Positions 54,048 through 63,837 of a DNA stretch of 64,000 nt are shown here, piece after piece (position 1 is the stretch's first letter; every line of letters starts with the position of its first letter). A program made the position numbers and the translations under genes. Location of the stretch: assembly GCA_964615335.1 (NCBI GenBank), contig CAZTMT010000002.1:209967-273966 (forward strand). Reading direction: 5' to 3'. The notes beneath the pieces are model-generated. The model was given only the letters and a program-made list of their open reading frames with translations, ran no database searches and had not been told where the DNA came from. Source of the DNA: HR10 sp964615335 (GTDB lineage Bacteria > Acidobacteriota > Blastocatellia > HR10).

Positions 54048-54168
54048 ATCCTTCCCACTCATTGTAGCCGAGAAGGAAGCCTCTGACCACATCGCCCGCC
54101 AGACAAAAGAACCCCTTTCTCTCCGCCGAGGCTCCCCGGCGGCCGATGTCTTCCCGCGCACGCACTCC

Positions 54169-54306
54169 TTACGACTTCTTCAATGCGGCGACTTCTTCCT
54201 CCAGCTTCCGGATCTTCCGGAACTCCTGCGCATCTTTGATCATGTGCGCGATCAACGCGACGGTCAGAATGGCGAGCCAGATCACATGAGGATCTCTCCA
54301 GTCCAT
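54169..54306 (-). CDS. 45-residue single-helix membrane protein
   Basis: From ATG 54306, with AGGAGGGGAG upstream, the product has one helix (HVIWLAILTVALIAHMI) and a charged coiled-coil tail (KDAQEFRKIRKLEEEVAALK). Its start overlaps the end of the DUF123 gene by 25 bp. The layout, short N-terminus, helix and heptad-like tail, recalls small division or phage-shock-type membrane proteins, but I do not recognise it. Confidence 0.6.
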   Translation of the reverse strand: MDWRDPHVIWLAILTVALIAHMIKDAQEFRKIRKLEEEVAALKKS

Positions 54307-54695
54307 CCTTCTCCCCTCCTCAAAGAGACATCGCGCGGCGCGATGTACGCCAGATGGGAGCGACATCCGCTTCGACAGTCGCTCGCGCCGAAAGAGGGAA
54401 TGATCCCATCCGCCTGCGCGATCACCCGCTGATTCCATTCACATTCGCGTTCCCACGCCCCCAGAAGGACGAGCACGCCGATCAGACGCGCAGACCGACA
54501 GGTCAGCAGATAGTCAATGTGCCATCGCTTTCGCTTCCGCCGTCGGAGGTGTCGCGCGAGCCGCTTCTCAAGACCGCGCTTCGCCCGCCCCGTATAGAGA
54601 TAGAAACCGCGAGGGAAGGTGCGAACCCCCAACCGCCCGACGCGAATCCGCGCCGTGCGTTCCAGCCAAATGATCATGCAATAGATCCCGGCCAT
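54282..54695 (-). CDS. DUF123 (GIY-YIG-like) domain protein
   Basis: From ATG 54695 the 137-residue protein is one DUF123 domain: GIYCMIIWLERTARIRVGRL, FPRGFYLYTGRAKRGLEKRL, RKRWHIDYLLTCR and a Cys/His-rich end (ECEWNQ, FGASDCRSGCRSHLAYI). DUF123 is related to GIY-YIG nucleases and is sometimes fused to endonuclease III. The conserved GSA-x-GL-x-x-R region is TGRAKRGLEKR here. It overlaps the M23 peptidase gene by 22 bp and the 45-residue gene by 25 bp, so the three genes are probably coupled in translation. Confidence 0.8.
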   Translation of the reverse strand: MAGIYCMIIWLERTARIRVGRLGVRTFPRGFYLYTGRAKRGLEKRLARHLRRRKRKRWHIDYLLTCRSARLIGVLVLLGAWERECEWNQRVIAQADGIIPSFGASDCRSGCRSHLAYIAPRDVSLRRGEGWTGEILM

Positions 54696-56434
54696 ATCGT
54701 CCCCACACTCTGTCTGGCGCGCAGGTCCTTTCGAAGATCGGCGAGCCGGCGAACCCGCTGTCGGCGAGGCACGCGGCGAACCGACGGAGGCTTTCGAGAC
54801 CTCGGCTGAATCAAGCGCACGGGTTCCACGCGCTCGCCTGTGACCGGCACCCCCTGACGCACGTTCGAGACGCGCCCGGCCCACCAGCAGCGGTAGCTCT
54901 CAAACCGAATGGGCAGGCCGCGACTTCTGAGCGGATCCGGGCCGTCCATGACCTGGAAATGCAGATGCGGTTGAGCGCTCAGTCCCGAATTCCCGCACTG
55001 AGCGATCACCTGACCGCGCTTGACGCGGTCCCCACGCCGCACGCGAAGAGATCCCCGCTTCAGATGCGCCAGCAGACTGAACTCCCCATGACCGTGATCC
55101 AGGACAACGTAGTTCCCGAAGAGCTGACGCGGACTGGTGACGGCAGGATGGGCGAAAAGCAAGCGCGTGGAGGCCGGAGGCCAATCCGGCTCCCCATCCA
55201 CAGCCCGGACGACGACGCCATCGGCCGGAGCCAGGACCTCTTGCCCGAAGGCGTAAAAGTCCGTCAGGTGATCTCGTGAAGACCGGCGCGCGGTTCTTCG
55301 CGCCGGCACGCGACCCGCCGATCGCCCGGAGCGCTCGCGGCGATCTCTCCCCAGACGCTCGGAGACGAAGTCGTAAGCGAAAGCCTGCGCATCGGCCCGC
55401 TGGCGATGCCCTTCGAAAATATCGTGTCCGTGGAGCACGCGCCACACTCCGCGGAAAGGGAGCGTGAAACGCGTCTTCTGCTCGTAGCGGAGGAGCCGAA
55501 CGCGAAAGACCTGTCGAAACACGCGCTCTCCCTCGCCGAAGAAGAACGTGTACTCGATGCTCTCCGGCGCCCCCTCGGCGCGATGCCCGGCCTGATTGCG
55601 CCACGTCACTTCTCCCCGAGGGGGAATGCGGCTCATGCTCTTTCCGAACATCTGCTCCAGGGCCGGAGGATCAAGCTTCGTCTCTTCGAGAACGCGCTCT
55701 CCTTTCAGGAACCTCACGCGAACCTCCCGAAGCTCTACGTCGCGCTCGTGCGGATTGGCGAGCACGAGATGATAATGCCAATTCTCGTCACCCTCCCGAA
55801 CCTCCACGAACACGGGATCGGGTTCCGTGCGAAGACGCAGCGCGCGATCGCCCGCCGGCTCAGCCGAGACGTCCAGAGGAAGCGCCGCGGGATCCGCATC
55901 GGGAACGCCCGTTCCGAAAATCCGAAACGTCTCCACCATGAGGCGAAACGCGGGAAGATAGGCCGCGTACTGCGCCTTCGGCGCGATGTAAACAAGCAGG
56001 TACACGAACCCCTGATGCACAACCGTATACCGGGTCACGCGCTTCTCTCGCCCGCTGAATGTCACCCGATGAGCCATCGCTCCCGAAAGGGTGAGGACGC
56101 GTTCTTCCTCGATGTCCAGCCCGCCGAAGATCGTCGCCAAAGCTCCCTTGTCCATATCGAAGAGCTGTCGGGGATGCAGTGTGAGACCGGGCACGGGATC
56201 GAACATATTCAGCACGGCCATGACCTCGGGGGCGTCCCGCGCGGTGAAGATCGCCACCTCGCTCCCCGATCCGGATTGAACCTGAAGGCGCCACGTGCGA
56301 GGCGCATAGAAGAGGGAGCACCGATGCTTCTCGTTGACGTACTTTTGGAATGCTTCATCGGCTCGTTCGGAGGGCACAAAGGAAAGTCCGTGCACAAGGA
56401 CAAGCACAAGACCCACGGCCTTCTTCTTCGCGCT
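54674..56434 (-). CDS. Secreted M23-family metallopeptidase
   Basis: The 586-residue product starts at GTG 56434 (GAGGGA 6 bases upstream), with a signal peptide at 1-25. A long middle part (30-320) holds beta-rich domains of no known family. The M23 (LytM) peptidase domain lies at about 340-520, with the metal-binding pattern HRQRADAQAFAYDF, VLAPADGVVVRAVDG, YVVLDHGHGEFSLLAHLKRG and QPHLHFQV. M23 enzymes cut peptidoglycan cross-bridges. It ends with an Arg-rich tail. It follows the M20 gene by 13 bp. Confidence 0.8.
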   Translation of the reverse strand, partial: SAKKKAVGLVLVLVHGLSFVPSERADEAFQKYVNEKHRCSLFYAPRTWRLQVQSGSGSEVAIFTARDAPEVMAVLNMFDPVPGLTLHPRQLFDMDKGALATIFGGLDIEEERVLTLSGAMAHRVTFSGREKRVTRYTVVHQGFVYLLVYIAPKAQYAAYLPAFRLMVETFRIFGTGVPDADPAALPLDVSAEPAGDRALRLRTEPDPVFVEVREGDENWHYHLVLANPHERDVELREVRVRFLKGERVLEETKLDPPALEQMFGKSMSRIPPRGEVTWRNQAGHRAEGAPESIEYTFFFGEGERVFRQVFRVRLLRYEQKTRFTLPFRGVWRVLHGHDIFEGHRQRADAQAFAYDFVSERLGRDRRERSGRSAGRVPARRTARRSSRDHLTDFYAFGQEVLAPADGVVVRAVDGEPDWPPASTRLLFAHPAVTSPRQLFGNYVVLDHGHGEFSLLAHLKRGSLRVRRGDRVKRGQVIAQCGNSGLSAQPHLHFQVMDGPDPLRSRGLPIRFESYRCWWAGRVSNVRQGVPVTGERVEPVRLIQPRSRKPPSVRRVPRRQRVRRLADLRKDLRARQSVGTIWPGSIA

Positions 56435-56447
56435 CACGGGCACTCCC

Positions 56448-57779
56448 TCACGGCAACGCGCCGCGATCAATTTTCAGTATCGTGTGCAGAAGGACGGTGG
56501 CTCCGTGCGCCAGATCTTCCGGGCGCGTGTATTCTTGCGGCGAGTGGCTGATGCCGCCGACGCTCGGGATGAAGATCATTCCCGTCGGAGCGAGGCGAGC
56601 CATGTTCTGGGCATCATGCCCGGCCCCGCTGGGCAGAAACAGAAAGCGCAAGCCCAGCTCGCGAGCCGTCTCGGCGATCAGGCGCCGCAGCCGCTCATCG
56701 GTGAGCGCGGGCATGGCTGTGGCTTCGATCGGCGTGAAGGTGATCGTCACGCCCCGCCTCCGCTCGATGGCGCGCGCTTCCTCACGAATGCGCTCGAAGA
56801 GCTGCGCGATCTTCTCGGCCGAGAGGTCGCGCAACTCCAGACTCATCCGAACGCGCCCGGGAATGACATTGGGCGCGCCGGGCTCGGCTGTGATCCGACC
56901 GACCGTCCCCACTTGACGCCCGGGGACGCCGGTCACCACGCGATTCACCGCGAGGATCAGCTCGGCGGCGGCCAGCAGCGCATCCCGACGCTGATTCATC
57001 GGCGTCGTCCCCGCGTGATTGGCGAAGCCCTCGATTGTCACATCCCACCAGTTGATCCCGACAACCCCTTCGACGACCCCAATCTGCGCCCCTTCGGCTT
57101 CGAGCGTCCCTCCTTGCTCGATATGAAGCTCCAGGAAGGCCCTGATCCCCCCCGGACGACGCACAGCTTCCGAGAGGCGATCCGGATCTCCGCCGATCGC
57201 GCGAATGCCGTCGCGCACGGTCAGACCGCTGTGACTCACCAGAGCGAGCGTCTCCGGGGGCAAAGCGCCGACCAGCGCGCGGCTGCCAACTAATCCCCCT
57301 TCCTCATCGGCGAAGACAATGACTTCCAGCGGATGCCGCGTCCTCACGCCGTGCTCCTGGAGAACCTGAATGCACTCGATCGCTCCGATCACGCCGACGA
57401 CACCATCATACCGTCCCCCATTGGGGACCGAATCAATGTGCGAGCCGAACATGATGGGAGGCAACCCCGGATCAAGCCCCTCTCGGCGCCCGATGATATT
57501 CCCGGCCCGGTCAATCCGCACCGCGAGGCCCACCTCGCGCATGAGCGAGATGATGTAATGGCGCCCCTGAAGATCGGCCTCGCTGAAAGCGAGACGGCTG
57601 ACGCCGCCGCGCGGATCCTTCCCGAATTCGGCCAACCGTTGAATGCGCTCTTCCATCCGGCGGGCGTTGGCGCGCAAGACAGGCTCTTGCCCTCTCGCGG
57701 GACCCGGCCAAGCACCGCCGAACGCCCCCACCAGCGCGCTCACGAGCAAGCCAACACAGAACGGACGATGATGTCTCAT
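56448..57779 (-). CDS. Secreted M20-family amidohydrolase (hydantoinase/carbamoylase type)
   Basis: The 443-residue protein has a signal peptide (1-30, ending ARGQE) and an M20/carbamoylase fold. Dinuclear zinc-site motifs are GSHIDSVPNGGRYDGVVGV, FADEEGG and GISHSPQE; HIEQG and the lid domain (FANHAGTTPMNQRRDALLAA) are typical. Relatives cut N-carbamoyl amino acids, allantoate or ureidoglycolate in the cytoplasm; an exported form is unusual. The substrate is unknown. Confidence 0.85.
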   Translation of the reverse strand: MRHHRPFCVGLLVSALVGAFGGAWPGPARGQEPVLRANARRMEERIQRLAEFGKDPRGGVSRLAFSEADLQGRHYIISLMREVGLAVRIDRAGNIIGRREGLDPGLPPIMFGSHIDSVPNGGRYDGVVGVIGAIECIQVLQEHGVRTRHPLEVIVFADEEGGLVGSRALVGALPPETLALVSHSGLTVRDGIRAIGGDPDRLSEAVRRPGGIRAFLELHIEQGGTLEAEGAQIGVVEGVVGINWWDVTIEGFANHAGTTPMNQRRDALLAAAELILAVNRVVTGVPGRQVGTVGRITAEPGAPNVIPGRVRMSLELRDLSAEKIAQLFERIREEARAIERRRGVTITFTPIEATAMPALTDERLRRLIAETARELGLRFLFLPSGAGHDAQNMARLAPTGMIFIPSVGGISHSPQEYTRPEDLAHGATVLLHTILKIDRGALP

Positions 57780-57882
57780 CTCTTCCCCCCTTCAGGCGAA
57801 TTCCCTCGGGAATGCTCTCGGGATCTCCCCGAGGCGCTCCACAGGAGCCTCGTGCGCGGAGCCCGATGATCGCCCCCTCAGG

Positions 57883-59316
57883 TCATGGGCGGCGCCGGTA
57901 GAGATGAGGGCTCCCGCCATAAAAGGCCTCGGCCGCCTCCATGAGCGTCTCCGAAAGCGTCGGATGCGGATGAATGATCTTCCCCAGCTCCGCGGCTCGC
58001 GCGCCCATCTCGACAGCCATGACCCCTTCGGCGATCAGCTCTCCGGCGCCCACGCCGACGATCCCAACGCCCAGGATGCGTTCATCCGCCGGATCGAGGA
58101 TGAGCTTAGTCACTCCCTCCGAGCGATCCAGCGTCACAGCGCGTCCGGAGGCCGCCCAGGGGAAACGGACGACTTTGATCGGACGATTCTCCTGTCGAGC
58201 CTGCGTCTCCGTCACGCCGCACCAGGCGATCTCCGGATCGGTGAAGACCACGGCGGGAATCGCGCGCGGCTCGAACGTCGCCGTGCGTCCCAGGATCGCT
58301 TCGACCGCGACGTGTCCTTCGTGCACGGCCTTATGGGCGAGCATCGGTTCTCCGGCGACATCGCCAATGGCGTAAATGCTCGGCTCCGTCGTGCGCCGCT
58401 GCGCATCCACACGAACGAATCCGCGCCCATCCACCTCCACGCGCGTGTGCTCCAGTCCCAGCTCTTGAGCGTTCGGCTTTCGGCCCACACACACGAGGAC
58501 CTTCTCGAAGACCCGCTCCACGGGAGGAGGAACGGTCTGTCCCCCCACGCCTTCCAACCGCACGCGGATCCCTTCGGCTTCCTCGCGCATCTCGACGACA
58601 GTCGTGTTGAGGAGCACAGCGTCAAAGAGCGTTTCGATCCGCCGGGCGAGAACCGCGACGAGATCGCGATCCACGCCGGGCAAGATCCCCGGCATCATCT
58701 CCACGAGCGTCACGCGCGCGCCGAGCCGGGCATAGACCGTGCCCAGTTCCAGCCCGATATACCCCCCACCGATCACAAGGAGCGTTCGCGGGATGTCCTC
58801 CAGCTCCAGAGCCTGTGTGGAATCCATCAGACGCGGACTCTGGAACGAAAGGCCCGGCAGCGAGGCCGGACGCGATCCGGTCGCCAGAATCGCTCGCTCG
58901 AAACGCACGCGCTCGGTCTGGCCCGCACTCGTCTCCACAAGCAGCGTCTGCGCATCCACAAATCGCGCGCGCCCCTGGAGATACCGAACGCCCCGCTGCC
59001 GCGCCAGAAGCTGCAGCCCTGAGGTCAACCGCTCCACGACCTCGCGTTTCCACGCGCGCAAGCGTTCCAGGTCCACGCGCGGAGGGAGGAAGGTGATTCC
59101 CCACTGCTCGGCTTCGCGCGCTTCGGCGAGCACGCGCGCGACGTGAAGGAGCGCCTTCGAAGGAATGCAACCGACGTGCAGACAGACGCCGCCGGGCGCC
59201 GATTCCTGTCCGATCAGGGTCACCGATAATCCGAGATCAGCCGCGCGAAAAGCCGCGGCATATCCTCCCGGCCCACTGCCGATGACGGCAAGCTGCGTGG
59301 AACTCACTCGCTCCAT
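57883..59316 (-). CDS. lpdA: Dihydrolipoamide dehydrogenase
   Basis: The 477-residue FAD enzyme reoxidises lipoamide in 2-oxoacid dehydrogenase and glycine cleavage complexes. It has the FAD motif VIGSGPGGYAAAFRAADLG, the redox disulfide in GGVCLHVGCIPSKALL, the NAD motif VIGGGYIGLELGTVYARLG, IYAIGDVAGEPMLAHKA and the C-terminal HPHPTLSET with the catalytic His-Glu pair. ATG 59316 has GGAGGGAGGAGG directly before. Its E1 and E2 partners are not in the window. Confidence 0.93.
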   Translation of the reverse strand: MERVSSTQLAVIGSGPGGYAAAFRAADLGLSVTLIGQESAPGGVCLHVGCIPSKALLHVARVLAEAREAEQWGITFLPPRVDLERLRAWKREVVERLTSGLQLLARQRGVRYLQGRARFVDAQTLLVETSAGQTERVRFERAILATGSRPASLPGLSFQSPRLMDSTQALELEDIPRTLLVIGGGYIGLELGTVYARLGARVTLVEMMPGILPGVDRDLVAVLARRIETLFDAVLLNTTVVEMREEAEGIRVRLEGVGGQTVPPPVERVFEKVLVCVGRKPNAQELGLEHTRVEVDGRGFVRVDAQRRTTEPSIYAIGDVAGEPMLAHKAVHEGHVAVEAILGRTATFEPRAIPAVVFTDPEIAWCGVTETQARQENRPIKVVRFPWAASGRAVTLDRSEGVTKLILDPADERILGVGIVGVGAGELIAEGVMAVEMGARAAELGKIIHPHPTLSETLMEAAEAFYGGSPHLYRRRP

Positions 59317-59464
59317 CCTCCTCCCTCCGCTCTGGTGCTTTCGGCTCCGGATCGCACAAGAGAGCGTCGCCGGATCGCTTCTCCCACCCGATCGCAAGCG
59401 CCCGTGTCTCTTTCGAATCCGCTCGCCATTCCGGGCGATCACGCAGACAGGCAAGCGCGTGATT

Positions 59465-61117
59465 TCAGGCGAGCATGGGGATCTTCACACCTTTCTCTCG
59501 GGCCGTCGCGATCGCCTCTTCGTATCCCGCATCGGCGTGACGCGCAATACCGATTCCGGGATCGTTGGTGAGAACGCGCTCCACTCGCAGATCTCCTTCT
59601 CTTGTCCCATCAGCGACAATCACCTGCCCCGCATGCAGACTGTACCCGATCCCCACTCCTCCCCCGTGATGGAAAGCGACCCAGGACGCTCCGGAGGCCG
59701 TATTGAGCAAGGCGTTGAGGATCGGCCAATCGGCGATGGCATCGCTGCCATCTTTCATTCCTTCGGTCTCCCGATAGGGCGAGGCGACCGATCCGCAATC
59801 CAAATGGTCGCGCCCGATGACAATGGGCGCCGCGAGCTTCCCCTCGCGCACCAGCTCATTAATGGCCAATCCGAATTCGGCGCGCTCTCCATAGCCGAGC
59901 CAGCAGATGCGCGCCGGCAAGCCTTGAAACCGCACCTTCTCTCGCGCCAGCGTGATCCAGCGTCGCAAGATGCGATCTTCCGGGAAAAGTTCCAGCACCA
60001 GCTCGTCCGTCTTTCGAATGTCCTCGGGATCGCCCGAGAGGGCCACCCAGCGAAACGGCCCTCGCCCCTGACAGAAGAGCGGCCGGATGTAGGCGACGAC
60101 GAACCCGGGGAATTCAAATGCGTCCCGGACTCCCGCCCGCTCGGCTTGCTTGCGAATGTTGTTGCCGTACTCGAAGGTGACGGCCCCCTGACGCTTGAGC
60201 GCGAGCATCGCCTCGACATGCCGGGCGATCGAATCGTACGCGCGCTGGATGTACTCCTGCGGATTCTTCCGCCGCAACTCCTCCGCCTGTTCCACAGTCA
60301 TCCCCGCTGGGATGTATCCGTTGAGCGGATCGTGCGCGCTCGTCTGATCGGTGAGGACATCGGGCACGATGCCACGTCGCACCAGTTCAGGCAGGACTTC
60401 CGCACAGTTGCCCACCACTCCGACCGAGAGGGCCTCTCCGCGAGCCTTCGCCTCCAGGACCCATCGCAACGCTTCATCCAGATCGAAACTCATGCGATCG
60501 CAATATCCCGTCCGAATGCGCCGCTCGATGCGCGCCGGATCCACCTCGATTCCCAAATAGGCGGCCCCATTCATCGTGGCTGCCAGCGGCTGCGCTCCCC
60601 CCATCCCCCCCATCCCTCCGGAGACCACAAGACGCCCTCTCAAATCGCCTCCGAAATGCCGTTCGGCGACGGCCGCGAAAGTCTCAAATGTCCCTTGCAC
60701 GATGCCCTGCGTCCCGATGTAGATCCAACTGCCCGCCGTCATCTGCCCGTACATGATCAACCCCATCGCCTCCAGACGCAGAAACTCTTCCAGCGTCGCC
60801 CAGTGCGGGACCAGATTCGCATTGGCGATGAGAACCCGGGGCGCCCACGGGTGCGTGCGAAAGACGCCCACCGGTTTCCCCGACTGCACCAGAAGCGTCT
60901 CATCGTTCTCCAGCTCGCGCAGGGATCGAACGAGCGCTTCGAAGCATTCCCAATTGCGCGCTGCTTTCCCCACCCCTCCGTAGACGATGAGATCCTCGGG
61001 CTTCTCCGCCACATCGGGATCGAGATTGTTCATGAGCATGCGCAGGGCGGCTTCCTGATGCCATCCCTTACAGGTGAGGTCCCGACCGCGAGGAGCTCGA
61101 ATGATACGCGCTCCCAT
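59465..61117 (-). CDS. hutU: Urocanate hydratase
   Basis: HutU adds water to urocanate in histidine breakdown using tightly bound NAD. The 550-residue protein has CKGWHQEAALRMLMNNLDPD at its start, VYGGVGKAARNW, the glycine-rich GGMGGMGGAQPLAATMNG and CDRMSFDLDEALRWV, and LPARICWLGYGERAEFG. Length fits the family. GGAGGAGGGG precedes ATG 61117, and TATACT lies at 61165-61160 as a possible -10. Other hut genes are absent, so the pathway is encoded elsewhere. Confidence 0.95.
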   Translation of the reverse strand: MGARIIRAPRGRDLTCKGWHQEAALRMLMNNLDPDVAEKPEDLIVYGGVGKAARNWECFEALVRSLRELENDETLLVQSGKPVGVFRTHPWAPRVLIANANLVPHWATLEEFLRLEAMGLIMYGQMTAGSWIYIGTQGIVQGTFETFAAVAERHFGGDLRGRLVVSGGMGGMGGAQPLAATMNGAAYLGIEVDPARIERRIRTGYCDRMSFDLDEALRWVLEAKARGEALSVGVVGNCAEVLPELVRRGIVPDVLTDQTSAHDPLNGYIPAGMTVEQAEELRRKNPQEYIQRAYDSIARHVEAMLALKRQGAVTFEYGNNIRKQAERAGVRDAFEFPGFVVAYIRPLFCQGRGPFRWVALSGDPEDIRKTDELVLELFPEDRILRRWITLAREKVRFQGLPARICWLGYGERAEFGLAINELVREGKLAAPIVIGRDHLDCGSVASPYRETEGMKDGSDAIADWPILNALLNTASGASWVAFHHGGGVGIGYSLHAGQVIVADGTREGDLRVERVLTNDPGIGIARHADAGYEEAIATAREKGVKIPMLA

Positions 61118-61193
61118 AACCCCTCCTCCTGACGGCATGACGTTCGCTCACACGACCCAAGTATACTACCCCACCCTTTGCGCACGCGAAGGC

Positions 61194-62510
61194 TCATCCG
61201 GCACGTTCCGCAATCTCTCGGAGAGCCTGGCGCGCCGCTTCCAGCGTCATCTCGATCTCTTCCTCCCCATGCGCCGCGCTCACAAAAGCCACTTCGAACG
61301 GAGAGGGAGGCCAGTAGATCCCCCGCTCTAGAAGCGCGTGGAAGAATCGCTGAAACTGCTGGCGATCCGATGAGGCGGCCGATGTCCAATCGGTGACCTC
61401 CCGATCGGTGAAGAACACCGTGAGCATCGAAGCGACATGATTCACGCGAACCGGTATACCGCAGCTTCGTGCGGCCTCGGCTATTCCTTCGGCCAGACGC
61501 GTCGTCAGACGTTCCAGCCGAGGATAGAGCTGCTCCCTCTGGCGCTTCAAGAGGCGCAGCGTCGCCAGCCCAGCAGCCATAGCCAGAGGATTCCCCGAGA
61601 GAGTGCCCGCTTGATAGACAGGCCCTTCCGGAGCCAGCAGGCGCATGATCTCCCGACGCCCTCCGAATGCGCCCACAGGCAATCCCCCACCGATGATCTT
61701 CCCCAGGCAGGTCAGATCGGGACGAACGCCATACAGATCCTGCGCCCCACAATAGCCCACGCGAAACCCCGTGATCACCTCATCGAAGATCACAAGCGCC
61801 TCGTAGCGTTCGGTCACCTCCCGTACCTTCGACAAAAAGCCCGGCTTCGGAAGCACGCACCCCATGTTCCCGGCAATGGGCTCCAGGATGACCCCTGCGA
61901 TCTCCTCCCCATGCGCTTCGAACGCGCGTTCCAACGCCACCTCGTCGTTGAAAGGGATGACCAGCGTCTGCGCGGCCAGTTCGGGTAAGACGCCGGGACT
62001 GTCCGGCAGTCCGAGCGTCGCTACTCCCGATCCGGCGCGCACAAGGAGCGCGTCGCTGTGGCCGTGATAACATCCCTCGAACTTCACCACTTTCCGGCGT
62101 CCGGTGAAGGCGCGCGCCAGCCGAAGGGCCGTCATGGTCGCCTCCGTGCCGGAGTTGACCATCCGGATCATCTCGATCGAAGGGATGGCTTCGCAGATCT
62201 CCTCGGCCAGCTCGACCTCCCAGGGCGTCGGCGCTCCGTAGGACGTTCCCCTTCGCAGGGCTTCGGTCAGCGCGCCGATCACCTCCGGATGCGCATGGCC
62301 GAGAATCATCGGCCCCCAGGACCCGACATAGTCGAGGAACCGATTCCCATCAACATCCTCCACATAGGCCCCTTGTGCCGAGCAGATGAAGAGCGGCTCC
62401 CCTCCGACAGCTCGGAAGGCGCGCACAGGACTGTTGACCCCACCGGGGATGACGCGCGTCGCGCGACAGAACCATTCACGGGATTGCTCCCGTCGAATCT
62501 CCCGCTTCAT
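61194..62510 (-). CDS. hemL: Glutamate-1-semialdehyde 2,1-aminomutase
   Basis: HemL makes 5-aminolevulinate, the first tetrapyrrole precursor, by the C5 route. The 438-residue PLP enzyme has IPGGVNSPVRAFRAVGG, MVNSGTEATMTALRLARAFT, LVIFDEVITGFR and the PLP lysine K271 in CLGKIIGGGLPVGAFGG. GAGGGAGAGGAC precedes ATG 62510. It would supply haem for the cytochromes in this window. Confidence 0.95.
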   Translation of the reverse strand: MKREIRREQSREWFCRATRVIPGGVNSPVRAFRAVGGEPLFICSAQGAYVEDVDGNRFLDYVGSWGPMILGHAHPEVIGALTEALRRGTSYGAPTPWEVELAEEICEAIPSIEMIRMVNSGTEATMTALRLARAFTGRRKVVKFEGCYHGHSDALLVRAGSGVATLGLPDSPGVLPELAAQTLVIPFNDEVALERAFEAHGEEIAGVILEPIAGNMGCVLPKPGFLSKVREVTERYEALVIFDEVITGFRVGYCGAQDLYGVRPDLTCLGKIIGGGLPVGAFGGRREIMRLLAPEGPVYQAGTLSGNPLAMAAGLATLRLLKRQREQLYPRLERLTTRLAEGIAEAARSCGIPVRVNHVASMLTVFFTDREVTDWTSAASSDRQQFQRFFHALLERGIYWPPSPFEVAFVSAAHGEEEIEMTLEAARQALREIAERAG

Positions 62511-62609
62511 GTCCTCTCCCTCCACACTCCTGGATCGAAGCCGTAGTCTAGTCGTATGCACTCCGAGAGCGCAATTCAGAGGGTCGCGTCCGGAGGATGC
62601 GGTTGTATA

Positions 62610-62638
62610 TTGCAGGATGGTCTGGGGGCGAGGATAAT
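62610..62638 (+). promoter_or_regulatory. Possible promoter of htrA
   Basis: TTGCAG (62610-62615) and GATAAT (62633-62638, 5 of 6) are 17 bp apart. The -35 matches at only 3 positions. GAGGAGGAGAGG precedes ATG 62678. Confidence 0.45.
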
Positions 62639-62677
62639 TTAGAAGTCATGTCGAGAGAACGCGAGGAGGAGAGGACG

Positions 62678-63835
62678 ATGAACCGCTTCTCGATCCGTCA
62701 TTTGCTGCTTCTGAGCACCCTCTCGGGGGTGATCGCCGTGAGCCTCTTCATCGCCTACCAGCGCTGGATGGAGGAACCGGCGCGTCTCTGGAGCCCTCCT
62801 CCGAGCTTCGAACCGCCTCAAACGTCCGGAGCGACGCTCACCGAGGACGAGCGGAATAATATCGAGGTCTACAAGGCTGTCTCGCCGGGCGTCGTCAACA
62901 TTCGGACGGTCACGCTCGTGCAGGATTTCTTCGCTGTCTACCCCGAGGAAGGGAGCGGCTCCGGTTCGATCATTGACGAGCAAGGGCACATCCTGACGAA
63001 TTATCACGTCGTCGAGGGAGCGCGACAGCTTTTCGTCACGCTCGCCGACGGCAGCGAATACCGCGCGACATTGGTCGGCGGGGATCCGGATACAGATCTG
63101 GCTGTCCTCAAGATTACAGCGCCGCGCGAGAGGCTCACGGTCGTTCGCATGGGGGATTCGGATAAACTGGCCGTGGGGCAGAAGGTCTTGGCCATCGGGA
63201 ATCCCTTCGGCATCGGCCAAACTCTCACGCGCGGCATCATCAGCGCTCTGGGGCGTCCCTTGCGCGCGGAGAACGGACGCCTCATCGAGGGAGCGATCCA
63301 GACCGATGCCTCCATCAATCCGGGGAATTCCGGGGGTCCCCTGTTGAACTCGCGCGGGGAGATGATCGGGGTGAACACAGCCATCTTGTCCCCTTCGCGC
63401 GGGAGCGTCGGCATTGGGTTCGCCATTCCCATCAATCTGGCGCGACGCATCGTCCCCGACCTTATCGCCTATGGGCGCGTGCGTCGTCCCTGGCTCGGCA
63501 TTGACGTTTTCCCCATTCCCGTCTCAGCGCTGGCCGATGAGCTGGGATTGCCCGTGCGCTCCGGAGTGCTCGTCTCGCAGGTCATCTCCGGGGAATCCGC
63601 CGATCGCGCGGGGATCCGCGGAGGGAATCAGCCGGTCCGCATCCGCGGACGTCTCTTTTACTTGGGCGGCGACATCATCTACGAGATCAACGGGGAGAAG
63701 ATCAACTCCGTGGACGACATCTCGCGCATCCTCGCGCGCTTCCGTCCTGGCGACACAATCACGGTCACCATCTACCGAGGCCGGCAGCGCCTGACCCTCT
63801 CGGTGAAGCTGACCGAAAAACCGGCCAATCTCTGA
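62678..63835 (+). CDS. HtrA/DegP-type periplasmic serine protease
   Basis: The 385-residue protein has one N-terminal membrane helix (HLLLLSTLSGVIAVSLFIAY), a trypsin-like domain and one PDZ domain (about 295-380). The catalytic triad is H110 (TNYHVVEG), D140 (DTDLAVLKI) and S218 (GNSGGPLLN). The single PDZ and the retained anchor fit DegS/HtrA-like proteins that degrade or sense misfolded envelope proteins. The stop at 63835 is only 2 bp from the truncated end of the CRISPR array. Confidence 0.92.
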   Translation: MNRFSIRHLLLLSTLSGVIAVSLFIAYQRWMEEPARLWSPPPSFEPPQTSGATLTEDERNNIEVYKAVSPGVVNIRTVTLVQDFFAVYPEEGSGSGSIIDEQGHILTNYHVVEGARQLFVTLADGSEYRATLVGGDPDTDLAVLKITAPRERLTVVRMGDSDKLAVGQKVLAIGNPFGIGQTLTRGIISALGRPLRAENGRLIEGAIQTDASINPGNSGGPLLNSRGEMIGVNTAILSPSRGSVGIGFAIPINLARRIVPDLIAYGRVRRPWLGIDVFPIPVSALADELGLPVRSGVLVSQVISGESADRAGIRGGNQPVRIRGRLFYLGGDIIYEINGEKINSVDDISRILARFRPGDTITVTIYRGRQRLTLSVKLTEKPANL

Positions 63836-63837
63836 GT

